From: Batkoa obscura
Taxonomy: Eukaryota > Entomophthoromycota > Entomophthoromycetes > Entomophthorales > Batkoaceae
DNA: 64,000 nt
Direction: 5' to 3'
Assembly: GCA_030770535.1 (NCBI GenBank)
Contig: JASVEC010000019.1
Location: forward strand, 1-64,000
A model generated the notes under the pieces. The model saw only the letters and a list, made by a program, of their open reading frames with translations. It was not told the DNA's origin and did no database searches. Below are positions 46,291 through 56,576 of the stretch, piece after piece. The translations under genes were made by a program, and so were the position numbers. Every line of letters begins with the position of its first letter. Positions within the stretch are counted from its first letter, which is position 1.

Positions 46291-47647
46291 TTTGTTTAGA
46301 AGATAGTATTGAGTTTATTTTCAATTGCTTAACCTAAGGCATTTTTGACTTGCTCATTGATTGGTAACCAATTTCATAATAGCCAATTACTGCTTTTATA
46401 TTGGCATTTAATTAAGATCAATTGCAATATTAATTTTATGACTATTCCAACTCTTTTTTGAAGTAGCTAGCAGTAGTTTTTACATAACTTATTTGCCCAA
46501 TGCTCTTTAATACTAAACCCTCTTATTTGTCTAGATTTTGGCGTAGATTCTACTTTAAATAAGTAATTATTTATTTTCCAAAAGAGCTACAACAATTCTA
46601 AATATCATGGCTATTTTGATATTTTGATATTTTGTAAATTAGACTTGCCTCTGTTGTCAAAAAAATCGATTTTGTGTAATTAAAACTACCTTACCTTTAC
46701 TGAAAAGGCCTTCAATAGTATATATAACATGGATGCAAATGGTTTAACATTATAACTGTGCTGACGTTAAGACTAGGGATAATATCACAATAGCTCTCTA
46801 ATTTAACTTCTTATTTTTAATATAATATAAAACAATAATTATAACTTCAATACCATTACTCCAGCTAATTTGTTTTTCAGTTATATTTGTAGCAACGAAA
46901 AGTGTTTTAAACCCATGTCATTTTATTTAGAAAGAACTATTATGAATTTTTTGAAATATCAAATTTCTAAAACACTCCGTCATTTATGAGCTGAATATTT
47001 TACTCTTTGGAAGAGATAGTGCTTTATAGTGATCTAAAGACTAAACCTCATGTGAAGGCTAAGGCTAATCAAAAAAACATCTCCATATATTAATGGTTTT
47101 TACTGGCTTATGAAATTATATGGAAAATTTCAATATCTGTATTTACTATAGTATTAGTAACAGAATACCGTTAAATACATATAACAAATAACTAACAATA
47201 ATGTAAATAAAGTAATAAAAAAATTTTCTAGATATAGCGCTATTTTTAATACTATAGCTAATTTTATTGCCAAAAACTATTTTGTGTTAAATTTTGCCAA
47301 CACTAAACGTTGAAATATAGCTTTATTTAAGGCTATAGTAAGATAGAAGTATAGACTAAATCGAAGTTATAGCAAGCATTGGCTTTATTATTTTTGATGC
47401 AGCAGCTATAAGTGAATATTGAAAGATTAAATAAACTACTTTTAGAAGATTTAATTGTAATCTAATAAAAATATTATCTTAATGTTGAAGTGTCATTTTT
47501 TACTTTAAAATTATTATAGTGCCTTTACATCTTTCTATTTTAAACTTTATTTAAAATCAAGATTTAAATTAACATAGAACACTTCCACTGATAATTCAAA
47601 TATTTCAAAGACTACTGATTGTATTAAGCTTCATTTCAAATTTTAAA
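46291..47647. other. Intergenic region, 1.4 kb, with a possible miniature-element remnant
   Basis: No gene recognised. Sequence ending CATCTCCA at 47085 looks like the right end of a miniature element whose left part is lost or too diverged. Confidence 0.4.
47055..47085 (+). mobile_element. Miniature TIR element, right-end fragment
   Basis: GGCTAATCAAAAAAACATCTCCA matches the family's right terminus only. Confidence 0.4.
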
Positions 47648-47678
47648 TGGGGATGTCTGGATTGGTTTCAGAATTTAG
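47648..47678 (-). mobile_element. Miniature TIR element, left-end fragment
   Basis: TGGGGATGTCTGGATTGGTTTC then divergence; resembles the fragment at 31197. Confidence 0.45.
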
Positions 47679-47727
47679 TTAAAAATTAATATAAATCCAA
47701 AGTTTTCATATTTATGTCTTTAACATA

Positions 47728-47817
47728 TGAGCGTGTTTTTGATTTCATCACTTTTTTTAAGTGCTGTTTAAGCAAAATGATTGCTAGTAAAATTTTTAAA
47801 CAAAAAATCCATTTACA
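47728..47817 (-). mobile_element. Miniature TIR element, copy 20
   Basis: Short by about 10 bp in the left half; ends TGAGCGTG and ATTTACA; TA flanks. Confidence 0.7.
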
Positions 47818-47900
47818 TATAATATCTAATAATTTAAAAAATAAAACAATAGCTAAGCCAATATTCTTTAAGTATATACTAAATAATTTCAAAAATGCAG

Positions 47901-48364
47901 TGTGAAACCTGGTACTTAGTGAGTGGAGCCAAAAGCAGTTATCGCTTATTGGCTACACTATAAGTCGAAAGGCCTTAGTTCGTGTGACTAAGATAGACTT
48001 GAATTATGAAGAATAGCATGTGATAGGCTACGGGCTATGTAAGGGAAATAGGATAGGCAATATTAATGTAAAATCTACGTAAAACAATATTAGGTAAACT
48101 TAGTAGCCTTATTAAATGTTCGAGATATCAAGGAATAACTCAGTTAAAAGCCTTGAGCTACTATACTCTGAAATCTCTTTTATATTCTGAAAAGTATAGA
48201 TATCAAAACGAGAGGATAATATTCTTTGAGATGAAGATAGAAATTCACGTAGTAAATCAAACTGAGAGCATGGGATCGATTGTCTCTAAGCTCGAGAACA
48301 CAACAACCTAAGTGATTATTATGCTATACTCAATCATGGAGCTGACAAAGCGATATTTCGCAAT
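47901..48364 (+). mobile_element. Solo LTR, copy C (fossil)
   Basis: 464 bp, TGTGAAAC...TTTCGCA. Clearly older than copies A and B (many more differences), and no target duplication is discernible. Confidence 0.7.
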
Positions 48365-48380
48365 AATAAGAAAACAAATG

Positions 48381-48476
48381 GGAATGTTTTTTTATTTCAT
48401 TACTTTTTCATTTTTTAAGCGCTATTTAAGTGGAAAGGTTGTTAGTGAAATTCCCAAATAAAAAAGTACACCTCCA
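48381..48476 (-). mobile_element. Miniature TIR element, copy 21
   Basis: Ends TGGGAATG and CACCTCCA; AA on both flanks; starts 17 bp after LTR copy C. First of the dense cluster to 53.1 kb. Confidence 0.75.
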
Positions 48477-48555
48477 AATATAATTTTTAAGAAATATAAA
48501 AAAATAAGAATATCAAAGAATATTCGCGTTCTATTAAATATAATAATAAATTATA

Positions 48556-48655
48556 TGGGGATGTGTTTTTGTGTTTAAGAATTTTACTAACAAATTTTCC
48601 ACTCAAATAGCGCTTAAAAGATATGAAAAGTAATGAAGCCAAAAAAACATCCCCA
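48556..48655 (+). mobile_element. Miniature TIR element, copy 22
   Basis: Perfect ends TGGGGATG and CATCCCCA, near-consensus body; a good reference copy for the + orientation. Confidence 0.88.
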
Positions 48656-48904
48656 TGTTATTATTTAACATCTCATAAGTTGAAAAATCTAATGTAGTTC
48701 TAATTAAAACTACAAAGTCTGCAGAAAATTAAAAAAATTAAAAAATGAACCTTAGTTTATTTTATAAAAATAACCAAAAGTTTAAGTTTTGATATTTGTT
48801 AAGCAAGCAAATAATTTATTAATAAAAATCAATTGTTAAATATTAATAAATAATCAAAATCAAGTAATTGTAATGATAAACAAAAGCTATTATTATATTA
48901 TATA

Positions 48905-49004
48905 TGGAGATGTTTTTTTGGCTTCATTACTTCTCATATCTTTTAAGCGCTATTTGAGTGGAAAATTTGTTAGTAAAATTCTTAAACACAAAAACACATC
49001 CCCA
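48905..49004 (-). mobile_element. Miniature TIR element, copy 23
   Basis: Ends TGGAGATG and CATCCCCA; TA flanks; core AAGCGCTATTTGAGTGGAAA intact. Confidence 0.88.
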
Positions 49005-49807
49005 TATATTATATAAAAATAGCTTACTATAGTTTTAAGGCTAACTATTCCTTTTTATCTAATTACATACTAATTTGGTGGTATATTAATAATATGGTTA
49101 TAATATTAAAGTCATTTATTTGATAAAAAATCTGCAATGTTATTTATGAAACATTCAGTAATAAGTATTTTTAATAAAACATTGTAGGAATATATATATT
49201 TTTATATAACTTTGATTGACATTAATACATAAGTTATATTAGTAAAGCCTTTGCTAACATAGTAGTTTCTAATAAATCTAGTAAAAGTTATTCTGATTTA
49301 TAACATGTATTATAGTAAAATAATTTAAAATTATCAAGTACCTTTGTTTTTCAATAAACAATTTTTTTGGAATAAAGTTGCCTGTTTTAGACATTCAAAG
49401 TCATAAAGCATTTTCAAGATTTAAAAAACAAAAAATGGGTTTAATCGATTTAGTATAAACTTGATTATATTAATACAATGCTAAATTTTTACAAAATATA
49501 AAAGTATGATAAGAAAATAACCGTATAATTATTCAAGAATAATTAGTTTGTACTCATTTAAAATAAAGTGTAGCTTTGCTTTATTAAATAATTCTATTTT
49601 TTTGAAGTTGTTCTATTAACTTTTACACCATTATTATTTGGTCAATGTATTTTTAAATTTGATTGTTTATGATAATTACTCCGTTATTAAGGGTATATCA
49701 AAACAACTACACCCTATAGTGAGTATCTAATGCTCTTTAACTAAGTTTACCTAATATAGGGTAATATAATATTTCTCCGTCTTGCTGGAATTAGATATAA
49801 GAACATA
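49005..49807. other. Spacer inside the miniature-element cluster
   Basis: About 800 bp, AT-rich, nothing recognised. Confidence 0.4.
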
Positions 49808-49905
49808 TGGGGCTGTTTTTTTGGCTTCATTACTTTTTCTCTTTTAAGCGCTATTTGAGCGGAAAATTTGTTAGTAAAAGTCTTAAACATAAAAATACAT
49901 CCCCA
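49808..49905 (-). mobile_element. Miniature TIR element, copy 24
   Basis: Ends TGGGGCTG and CATCCCCA; TA flanks; intact core. Confidence 0.85.
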
Positions 49906-49934
49906 TATTCTTATTTTTACTATGAATCAATAAA

Positions 49935-50034
49935 TGAGGATGTTCTTTTGTTTAAGAACTTCACTAGCAATTTTTCTACTTAAATAGCGTTCAAAAAATG
50001 GAAAAAGTGATGAAACCAAAAAAAAACACCTCCA
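49935..50034 (+). mobile_element. Miniature TIR element, copy 25
   Basis: Ends TGAGGATG and CACCTCCA; AA on both flanks; 29 bp from copy 24 in opposite orientation, so together they can form a long hairpin. Confidence 0.8.
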
Positions 50035-50130
50035 AATTGTAACAGGTCATATGATTTATCTACCAACATGACTTGAATCACACAGATTAACCTTTACCAT
50101 ACTATGGCTTAATACTATGAATAATTTTAC

Positions 50131-50138
50131 TATAAATA
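50131..50138 (+). promoter_or_regulatory. TATA box of the small secreted protein gene
   Basis: TATAAATA, 131 nt before the ATG at 50270. A TATATATATA at 50222-50231 is an alternative. Confidence 0.35.
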
Positions 50139-50269
50139 CCTCCCTTTTTCTTATTAAATAAAGTATCAAATAATACTTATAAACACATAGTATTAACTCC
50201 TACTATTATTATAGCCGACTTATATATATACTTTATTCTGTTCTTACTGTTAGTCAATTCAAATATAAA

Positions 50270-50752
50270 ATGAAGTCGTCTTTTTTTGCATTAAGCTTTT
50301 TAAGTTTAGTTATTTTTACTAACTCTATAGTATCGGACAGATGGAAAGCTATGTGCTCTTTTGAAACTAGGGTTCAATATATGGATGCCGTTTGTTCATG
50401 CAGTATCAGAAGTCCAGCAGGAGGTACAGCTGGATCCAAATGCTACATCACACGACAAATAGGTAATGTTCAATACGAATGTTCTGGCCCAAGAGATACC
50501 TCCTCTCAAGGTGGATATCAGATTGAAATGAAGAGTTGTGGTCAAGGTCAAATGGAAGTTCAAATGTATGGTCCTAACGGAGAAGAATGGAGTTCACATA
50601 CATTTGTAACTGATTGTGCCATAGAAAATAAGAGAAGAAGTTTTAAAAGGTACATAAAATCTTTGTTTAAGAGATACAAGGATAATGATGCTGCGATTGA
50701 ATTTAATAATAATAGTTGTAATGCAAATCATGAATTTGATGTGATGGCTTAA
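50270..50752 (+). CDS. Small secreted cysteine-containing protein, unknown
   Basis: 160 aa, intronless. A clear signal peptide (MKSSFFALSFLSLVIFTNSI, cleavage near residue 22) is followed by about 85 residues with six or more Cys (CSCSIRSP, KCYI, YECSG, KSCGQ, TDCA), suggesting a disulfide-bonded fold, then a basic tail (ENKRRSFKRYIKSLFKRYK) and an Asn-rich end. I do not recognise the family. Small secreted Cys-rich proteins are common candidates for host interaction or surface adhesion in fungi, but that is only inference. The gene is enclosed on both sides by miniature elements (nearest ends at 50034 and 51006). Confidence 0.7.
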   Translation: MKSSFFALSFLSLVIFTNSIVSDRWKAMCSFETRVQYMDAVCSCSIRSPAGGTAGSKCYITRQIGNVQYECSGPRDTSSQGGYQIEMKSCGQGQMEVQMYGPNGEEWSSHTFVTDCAIENKRRSFKRYIKSLFKRYKDNDAAIEFNNNSCNANHEFDVMA

Positions 50753-51005
50753 TAAATCTATTGACATTTTAAGTTCTAGGATTTCTTAGTTTGGAATTTG
50801 TGCATATTTTAAAATTATGAAGTTTTTTGTTTTAATATAATCTAGTTAATGATAGTGACTGTCTTATTGGTATTGAATTGAAATTATACTATATCCCAAT
50901 ATCAAGTATAACAAAAAGTAGGTTTATTAAAAGAAACACATCCCATAAATATTTGTATCAAATTTCATAATTGATGTAAATAAAACAAGTTATTTCAAAA
51001 AGTTA

Positions 51006-51092
51006 TGAAGTTGTATTTTTCTGGTTTTATTTTGCTCATTCAACTATTTAGTAGAAAAATTATTAGTAAAATTCTTCAACGAAAAAAAGCAT
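51006..51092 (-). mobile_element. Miniature TIR element, copy 26 (degraded)
   Basis: TGAAGTTG start, shortened core, right end missing where copy 27 begins; probably damaged before or by that insertion. Confidence 0.55.
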
Positions 51093-51093
51093 A

Positions 51094-51191
51094 TGGGAAT
51101 GTATTTTTATGTTTAAGAATTTTACTAGTAATTTTTCCACTTTAAATAGTGTTTAAAAAATAGAAAAAGTGAAGCCAAGAAAACATCCTCA
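51094..51191 (+). mobile_element. Miniature TIR element, copy 27
   Basis: Ends TGGGAATG and CATCCTCA; head-to-head with copy 26. Confidence 0.8.
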
Positions 51192-51368
51192 TGTACAAAT
51201 TATATTTATAAATGATATTGTAGTTAACATGATTTGACTTATACTGATAGATAGTAGAAAATTTTGCGTTAACCTATTCTAAATACCCTTTAATTTTCTT
51301 CTAAAGGGATACTAACAAACTATTATAAGTTATATACGTTTTACTTAGCTATTTAGATTATGAATATA

Positions 51369-51470
51369 TGGGGATGATTTTTTTAGTTTCATTGCTTTTT
51401 CCATTTTTTTAAAGCCCTATTTGAGCGGAAAAATTCTTCGTAAATTCTTAAACATAAAAATACATCCTCA
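51369..51470 (-). mobile_element. Miniature TIR element, copy 28
   Basis: Ends TGGGGATG and CATCCTCA; TA flanks. Confidence 0.85.
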
Positions 51471-51629
51471 TATCTTTTATAAATTATCATTGTACCATTT
51501 TAATTACTATATAAAAATTTATATTATCAAAACAACAACCGTGCAAACATATTAATGAACTACTACAGTGAAGAGTATAAATAGTAAAGTAAAATTATAT
51601 CGATAGAATTTTGAAAAAAAGGATATATA

Positions 51630-51728
51630 TGAGGATTTTTTTTTACTTCATTACTTTTTCCATCTTTTAAACGCTATTTGAGTGGAAAAATTGTTAGTAA
51701 AATTCTTAAATACAAAAATACATTTCCA
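51630..51728 (-). mobile_element. Miniature TIR element, copy 29
   Basis: Ends TGAGGATT and CATTTCCA; TA flanks. Confidence 0.8.
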
Positions 51729-51851
51729 TATTAATAATATAGTATGTTTCTTATCCAGGAGTATAGGAAGCTATTTATGCTTTACAACCGTTTATAAGTT
51801 TGTAGAAAGATTTTTAAAGACAATTGGGATAGAAAGTAGAGTATCATCATA

Positions 51852-51951
51852 TGGGGCTGTTTTTTTAACTTCATTATTTCTTCCATGTTTTAAGCGCTAT
51901 TTATGTGGAAAAATTATCAGTAAAATTCTTAAATACAAAAATACATCCCCA
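51852..51951 (-). mobile_element. Miniature TIR element, copy 30
   Basis: Ends TGGGGCTG and CATCCCCA; TA flanks. Open frame 51682-52002 spans copies 29 and 30 and is not a gene. Confidence 0.85.
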
Positions 51952-52218
51952 TATTTTGTATCATTTATACTGTCCAATATGCTTTTGAAACAAGTTCATT
52001 AGTTATATAACTTACAAAAATAATAAAGAACAGATTTTTATAACTGCATATTTAACTTTGACATTAATTCTAGGATATACTCTTTATGATTTACAATTGA
52101 TAATACTAGAATAAGTGATAACAGGAATTGATAGGACTAATAATTCTTAAACCAAAGTAATCTGGTAGCGATTAGTAGAGACAACCACCAAAAAAAACTT
52201 TAGATTAAATTTAATATA

Positions 52219-52319
52219 TGGGAATGTATTTTTTTGTTCAAGGATTTTACTAACAATCTTTCTACTCAAATAGTGCTTAAAAGGTGGAAAAAATAATGAA
52301 ACCAAAAAAACCATCCCCA
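52219..52319 (+). mobile_element. Miniature TIR element, copy 31
   Basis: Ends TGGGAATG and CATCCCCA; TA flanks. Confidence 0.85.
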
Positions 52320-52337
52320 TATATTTTTTATATAATA

Positions 52338-52435
52338 TGGGAGTGTTTTTGACTTCATTATTCTTTCCATTTTTTAAGCGCTATTTAAGCCGAAAACTTG
52401 TTAGTAAAATTCTTAAGCACAAAAATACACCCTCA
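52338..52435 (-). mobile_element. Miniature TIR element, copy 32
   Basis: Ends TGGGAGTG and CACCCTCA; 18 bp from copy 31 in the opposite orientation. Confidence 0.85.
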
Positions 52436-52634
52436 TATATTGATTTTATTTTTATATGAATAAATATACCTTGAGATACAGCAATCTCAAATGGTAAATT
52501 GGGCCTTTATATGAAACTATACTAAAAGTATGCTTATAAGAAAAGTTAAATATAAAACAAACAATCTATTTTAATTCATAACTATCCTTACTTATAATAA
52601 CTTGATTTTAATTATTTAGTTTAAAAATTTTATA

Positions 52635-52734
52635 TGGGGATGTATTTTTGTATTTAAGAATTTTACTGACAATTTTTCCACATAAATAGCGCTTAAAAAA
52701 TGGAAAAATAATGAAACTAAAAAAAACAGCCCCA
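52635..52734 (+). mobile_element. Miniature TIR element, copy 33
   Basis: Ends TGGGGATG and CAGCCCCA; TA flanks. Confidence 0.85.
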
Positions 52735-52971
52735 TATTATAATTCTATTTTTGTCTTTCAAATAGAAAAAATAGTATAAAGATATTAAGATCATAATAAA
52801 TCGACATATACGATATTGATAAAGAAATTACATCTGAAATAGTCACCAGTATGATTTATTCAAAATGATCTTATAATGATCAATCTATCACCTTTAATTT
52901 AAATACCTACTTAGGCTTTAATTAATCTTCTTTTTGCTTATTTAAATAAAAAGCTACAAAATTTATATAAA

Positions 52972-53077
52972 TGGGAATGTATTATTTTTTTGTTTAATAA
53001 TTTTATTAACAATTTTTCCACTTAAATAGCGTTTAAAAGATAGAAAAAATAATGAAGCCAAAAAAAACATCCCCCCA
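52972..53077 (+). mobile_element. Miniature TIR element, copy 34
   Basis: Ends TGGGAATG and CATCCCCCCA (extra Cs); last copy of the cluster. Confidence 0.8.
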
Positions 53078-53417
53078 TTTGTATATTGAAAAAATCGAAT
53101 TTCAATTTGAAGTATTATTTACCAATTATTAAAAATTGTATATAATATCAATTTTATTTGATAAATTTATTTACAACACGGTTTTTTTTCAATTTTAGTC
53201 ATTTAAAAATATTTAACAATAAGGTCAGAAATCAATTAAATTAATCTAAAGTTAAACTTAAATTGAGAGAACAAAGTATAAGAAGGCTAAAATTGCAACC
53301 TTTTTATTCAGTATACTAACTCAATTCTTTTAGCTTAATACTAACATTTTTTTAGGTTGAACTAGTCAGACAGCTTCTGGTGTTTAGTAGTTAGAGCTAC
53401 TAGGAATTTTAGAATAA

Positions 53418-53648
53418 ATGTACGTTTTATTTGCTTTAAATACTATACTATTTTGCTATTATGCTACCAAAGATTTTAGAATAATGTACATTTTTTTAAA
53501 TTTAATTCAATACAATAGCCATCTTTTTATTATTGCTCCTAATGGCTATCGTAAAAGCAGTGACTTTGAAGCTGGCATGCTTGTAGCTGATCTCCAACAA
53601 ATTAAGGAACTAAATATAGACCATGTAAATATGCTATTGTCTATATAG
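53418..53648 (+). pseudogene. Fragment of an unknown protein gene
   Basis: Open for 76 codons. The second half (HLFIIAPNGYRKSSDFEAGM) is coding-like and begins just after a plausible acceptor (CAATAG at about 53514-53519), so the true exon may start there. Vaguely reminiscent of ligand-binding-domain sequences, but not assignable. No further exons found within 500 bp. Confidence 0.25.
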
Positions 53649-55320
53649 CTGATGCATATCCCGCGAAATTGGGAGTATGGTCACGGTTTCATTTGGATTT
53701 GGCCTTATGAATAGTGTGATCATATCCCCTTTTTTGTGTTAGGGCTATTGATGTATGTGTTGATTTATAGTAAAATTTTAAAGGATCAAACTGTTTTCAA
53801 TTATTATTATTCTATTTGTTAATAGTTTTAAATATGTTTTATTAATGTATATTTTAATCAACTTAGGTTTATTTATTAAAACAATATTGAATAGTAAAAT
53901 AAGAGATGATTAACGTATAGAGGTAGTTGTAATATCTTTGAAGTTTTGCTACCAATCTAAAGATTAATAATAGGTGTCAATTGTCAACCTTTTAGATGGT
54001 TCAATTGAACAACAAATAGGAATTGGGACAAATTGACATAAAGCATTATTTTTTAATTCGCCTTACAATACTATTACCAGCTTCATCGTCGTTAAATACA
54101 TCTTAAGATGCAGTAATCTCGAAATTTAAAGTTTTTTCTTTTTATAAATATAACAAAAGTACAAACAGTTAAATTGAATCTGTAGCGAATATTAGCTGTA
54201 AGGTTTTCCTTACCAATGTTGACATATGAGTAGCTAAAAAGTTAAGTGAAACGCTTTAAACATTGTTATTTGAAATGGAATATCAGATCATTAGCGATAA
54301 TAATTTTTCTAATAAAACAAAGTGATTGTCAGTAGGCTTTTACAGATATCTATGTTTTTAACAATAATCAAATTATTTTATTTTGACAAGGATTGCTACT
54401 TAATTTTAGTTGAAGTAGTAGTTCATAATTGATATTTAACTTAGAGGAATAAGTAAAATTTATAGAGTAAAAAAATAAGAATACAAAAGAGATGTTATAT
54501 TAAGAAAATATAACAATAAAAATAGTAAAATAAGCCTTTGAAATTTTATTTCGTTTAATCATCTACATTTTGTAATAGCAGAGGGGCAGCTTTGGTTTTG
54601 TGAATCATCTAAATTTAGTTTCGTTATTTATTTGTAACTTTTCATATCCTTTTCAACTGGTTCTTTTGTAAATCAATCATTGTACCTGATCAATAAAATA
54701 AATCACCATATTTGTTTATTAGCTAATATAAACTTTACTTATTCACATCACCAGATGATAAATTGTAGTTATATTTTTACTTTCTAGCTGAATAAAATTA
54801 GTATAATGATAGCTGTTGTTACTTTGTCTAGATTTTATTAACTCAATATAATAATCCATTACCATCAAAAATATACAATTTCTTTGTTGTAGTTTTGAAG
54901 CATCGAAAATATTGGCTGTTACCCAGCTATTTAATCAAATAAGCAGGAGATCTCACTTGCTTTCACAATGGCATGGATAAAATCCTTAATTTTTAACTTA
55001 ACGTTAATAAAACAATTAGTAGCATGTAATCATAAATAATTAACAACGATAAATTCATTTAAGTGACTTTTTATATTTTATATAACTATTGTGGTATAAT
55101 ATTCTATTTGTGTTAATTTTTATTAATTCCAAACTCATCCTGTTTTAAAAACTATAAAAAAGCTCAACTCTTTATATTGTTAAATATTAGACGTACATTT
55201 AAATTTAACAAACTTCAAAGAGATAAAATAAAGTGAAATAAAAAATGAATTCTGAAATCCTAAAAGTAGATTAAAATATTTAAATTTACTCATCATAATC
55301 TTTATTTAGCTACTCTATAA
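53649..55320. other. Intergenic region, 1.7 kb, nothing recognised
   Basis: AT-rich with scattered stops in all frames; no member of the miniature or LTR families was noticed here. Confidence 0.45.
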
Positions 55321-56091
55321 TCACTCTTGACTAGGTTTTACTTCTATCTCAGTAACTGCTTCTTCAAGAGTTTCTGTATTGGCAGAGTTTTCAGTACCCT
55401 CATTGCTTTTATTATCAACTTCATTTAAGCCCTCCTTTTTAATAGCAACATTTCCGCTGTTATCCAATTCTACTTTAGGCTTTGAATCTATATTATCTAA
55501 AATCTCAACTTTAGTTTCCTTATCGTCTTTATTATTGATCATTTGCATAGTGTTTGAAGTTATCTCAGCTTGATTTTCCCTATTAAAAATATGGTGAGCA
55601 GCCTCATTTACTTTGGAGATAGATACGCCAAGTCTCTTTTTGATTCTATTGATAAATCCAGTTACAATATTATTAGATAAATCGTAAATCTGATTAGTTA
55701 AATCTAAAATAACTTGTTCGTTTTCAACTAGAAATGGATGAAATACATTGTCATAAATATTTAAGTGACCATTTAACTTTGGGTAAGTGATGTAAAATAG
55801 TGAAATGTATTTTATCTCATAGTAGTAAAATATCCTAAAGATTAATATCAATAATAAACATAAAATAATAAGGTCGTATTACCAACTGAAAAAAATATCA
55901 ATGAATTGTTCAAGCGTTAGATAGGCGATTAAACAAAACCAAAATTTTGAGATTGATGCTAACTCTTTCTCATTTTTAATAGCTTTATAAGTTTTAAAAC
56001 TTGGGATTAAAAAACAGTATATGATTCTATTAAATAATGAGTTGATTTTTATATTGAAATGACAATTTTACTTATAAATATCTACAATCAT
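55321..56091 (-). CDS. REEP/HVA22-family ER membrane-shaping protein (copy 2)
   Basis: Exons 56072-56091, 55883-56026, 55321-55834; 678 nt, 225 aa. The N-terminus MIVDIYKIIYCFLIPSFKTY leads into the hairpin membrane domain: LIAYLTLEQFIDIFFSW, then IFYYYEIKYISLFYITYP, ending in IYDNVFHPFLVENEQVI, after which an amphipathic stretch and an acidic, Lys/Glu-rich tail follow. The first intron is in phase 2 after 20 nt and the second splits the conserved Trp codon, the same layout as in copy 1 (22290-23242). The two proteins are diverged, so the duplication is old. Likely shapes ER tubules. Confidence 0.8.
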
Positions 56092-56576
56092 TATTTTGAC
56101 TAAAGAAAAGAAATTTATTTATAAAACTATTCTTTGATTTAAATAGTTCAATCTTATCTACAAATAAGAATTTACTCGAGATTAATTTATAATATTGATG
56201 TAAATTTATTATTTTGATTAAAGCTATTTAGTAAAAACAAAGATAAAAGCTTATAAGTTTAAAATTTTATCTATATTTTAGTAAATAATGAATTAAATTG
56301 ACTCGCAATTAAATTATTATGACTAAAAGAAATTAGAGCTATATGAGGCTAGCAAATACCTAAGAAGTATCAACAACTAATATCAACTTTATATTAAGAT
56401 AAAATTTAATCATTATTTTTATATTATCTTAGTTGATTACTAATATTTCTATATCGTGTTATACTCATCTTTTATTCAAATTGTTCAATAATAATTGAAC
56501 TATTATTTTTCTAGTGAATTTGAAACAAATTTAAGCCATAGCAAAAAAATTTTAAAAACTACTTTTTATTCTAACA
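56092..56576. other. Divergent intergenic region of the REEP copy 2 and GPN2 genes
   Basis: 485 bp between the two ATGs, very AT-rich; must hold both promoters, no clear TATA box chosen. Confidence 0.45.

Noticed and set aside
47901-48364. Non-autonomous DNA element instead of solo LTR
   Set aside because: The family has TG..CA ends with only 6-7 bp of terminal inverted similarity and 4-bp duplications in the two young copies, which fits LTRs better, although no internal region is available to prove it.
51682-52002. A 106-codon open frame with a hydrophobic look
   Set aside because: It runs through two miniature elements (51630-51728 and 51852-51951); the frame is a property of the repeat. 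The same applies to frames at 9914-10096, 25801-26058, 37728-37931 and 47714-47905.
48381-53077. CRISPR-like array
   Set aside because: Repeats are about 100 bp, occur in both orientations and have irregular spacing of 18-800 bp; they are transposon copies, and the genome is eukaryotic.
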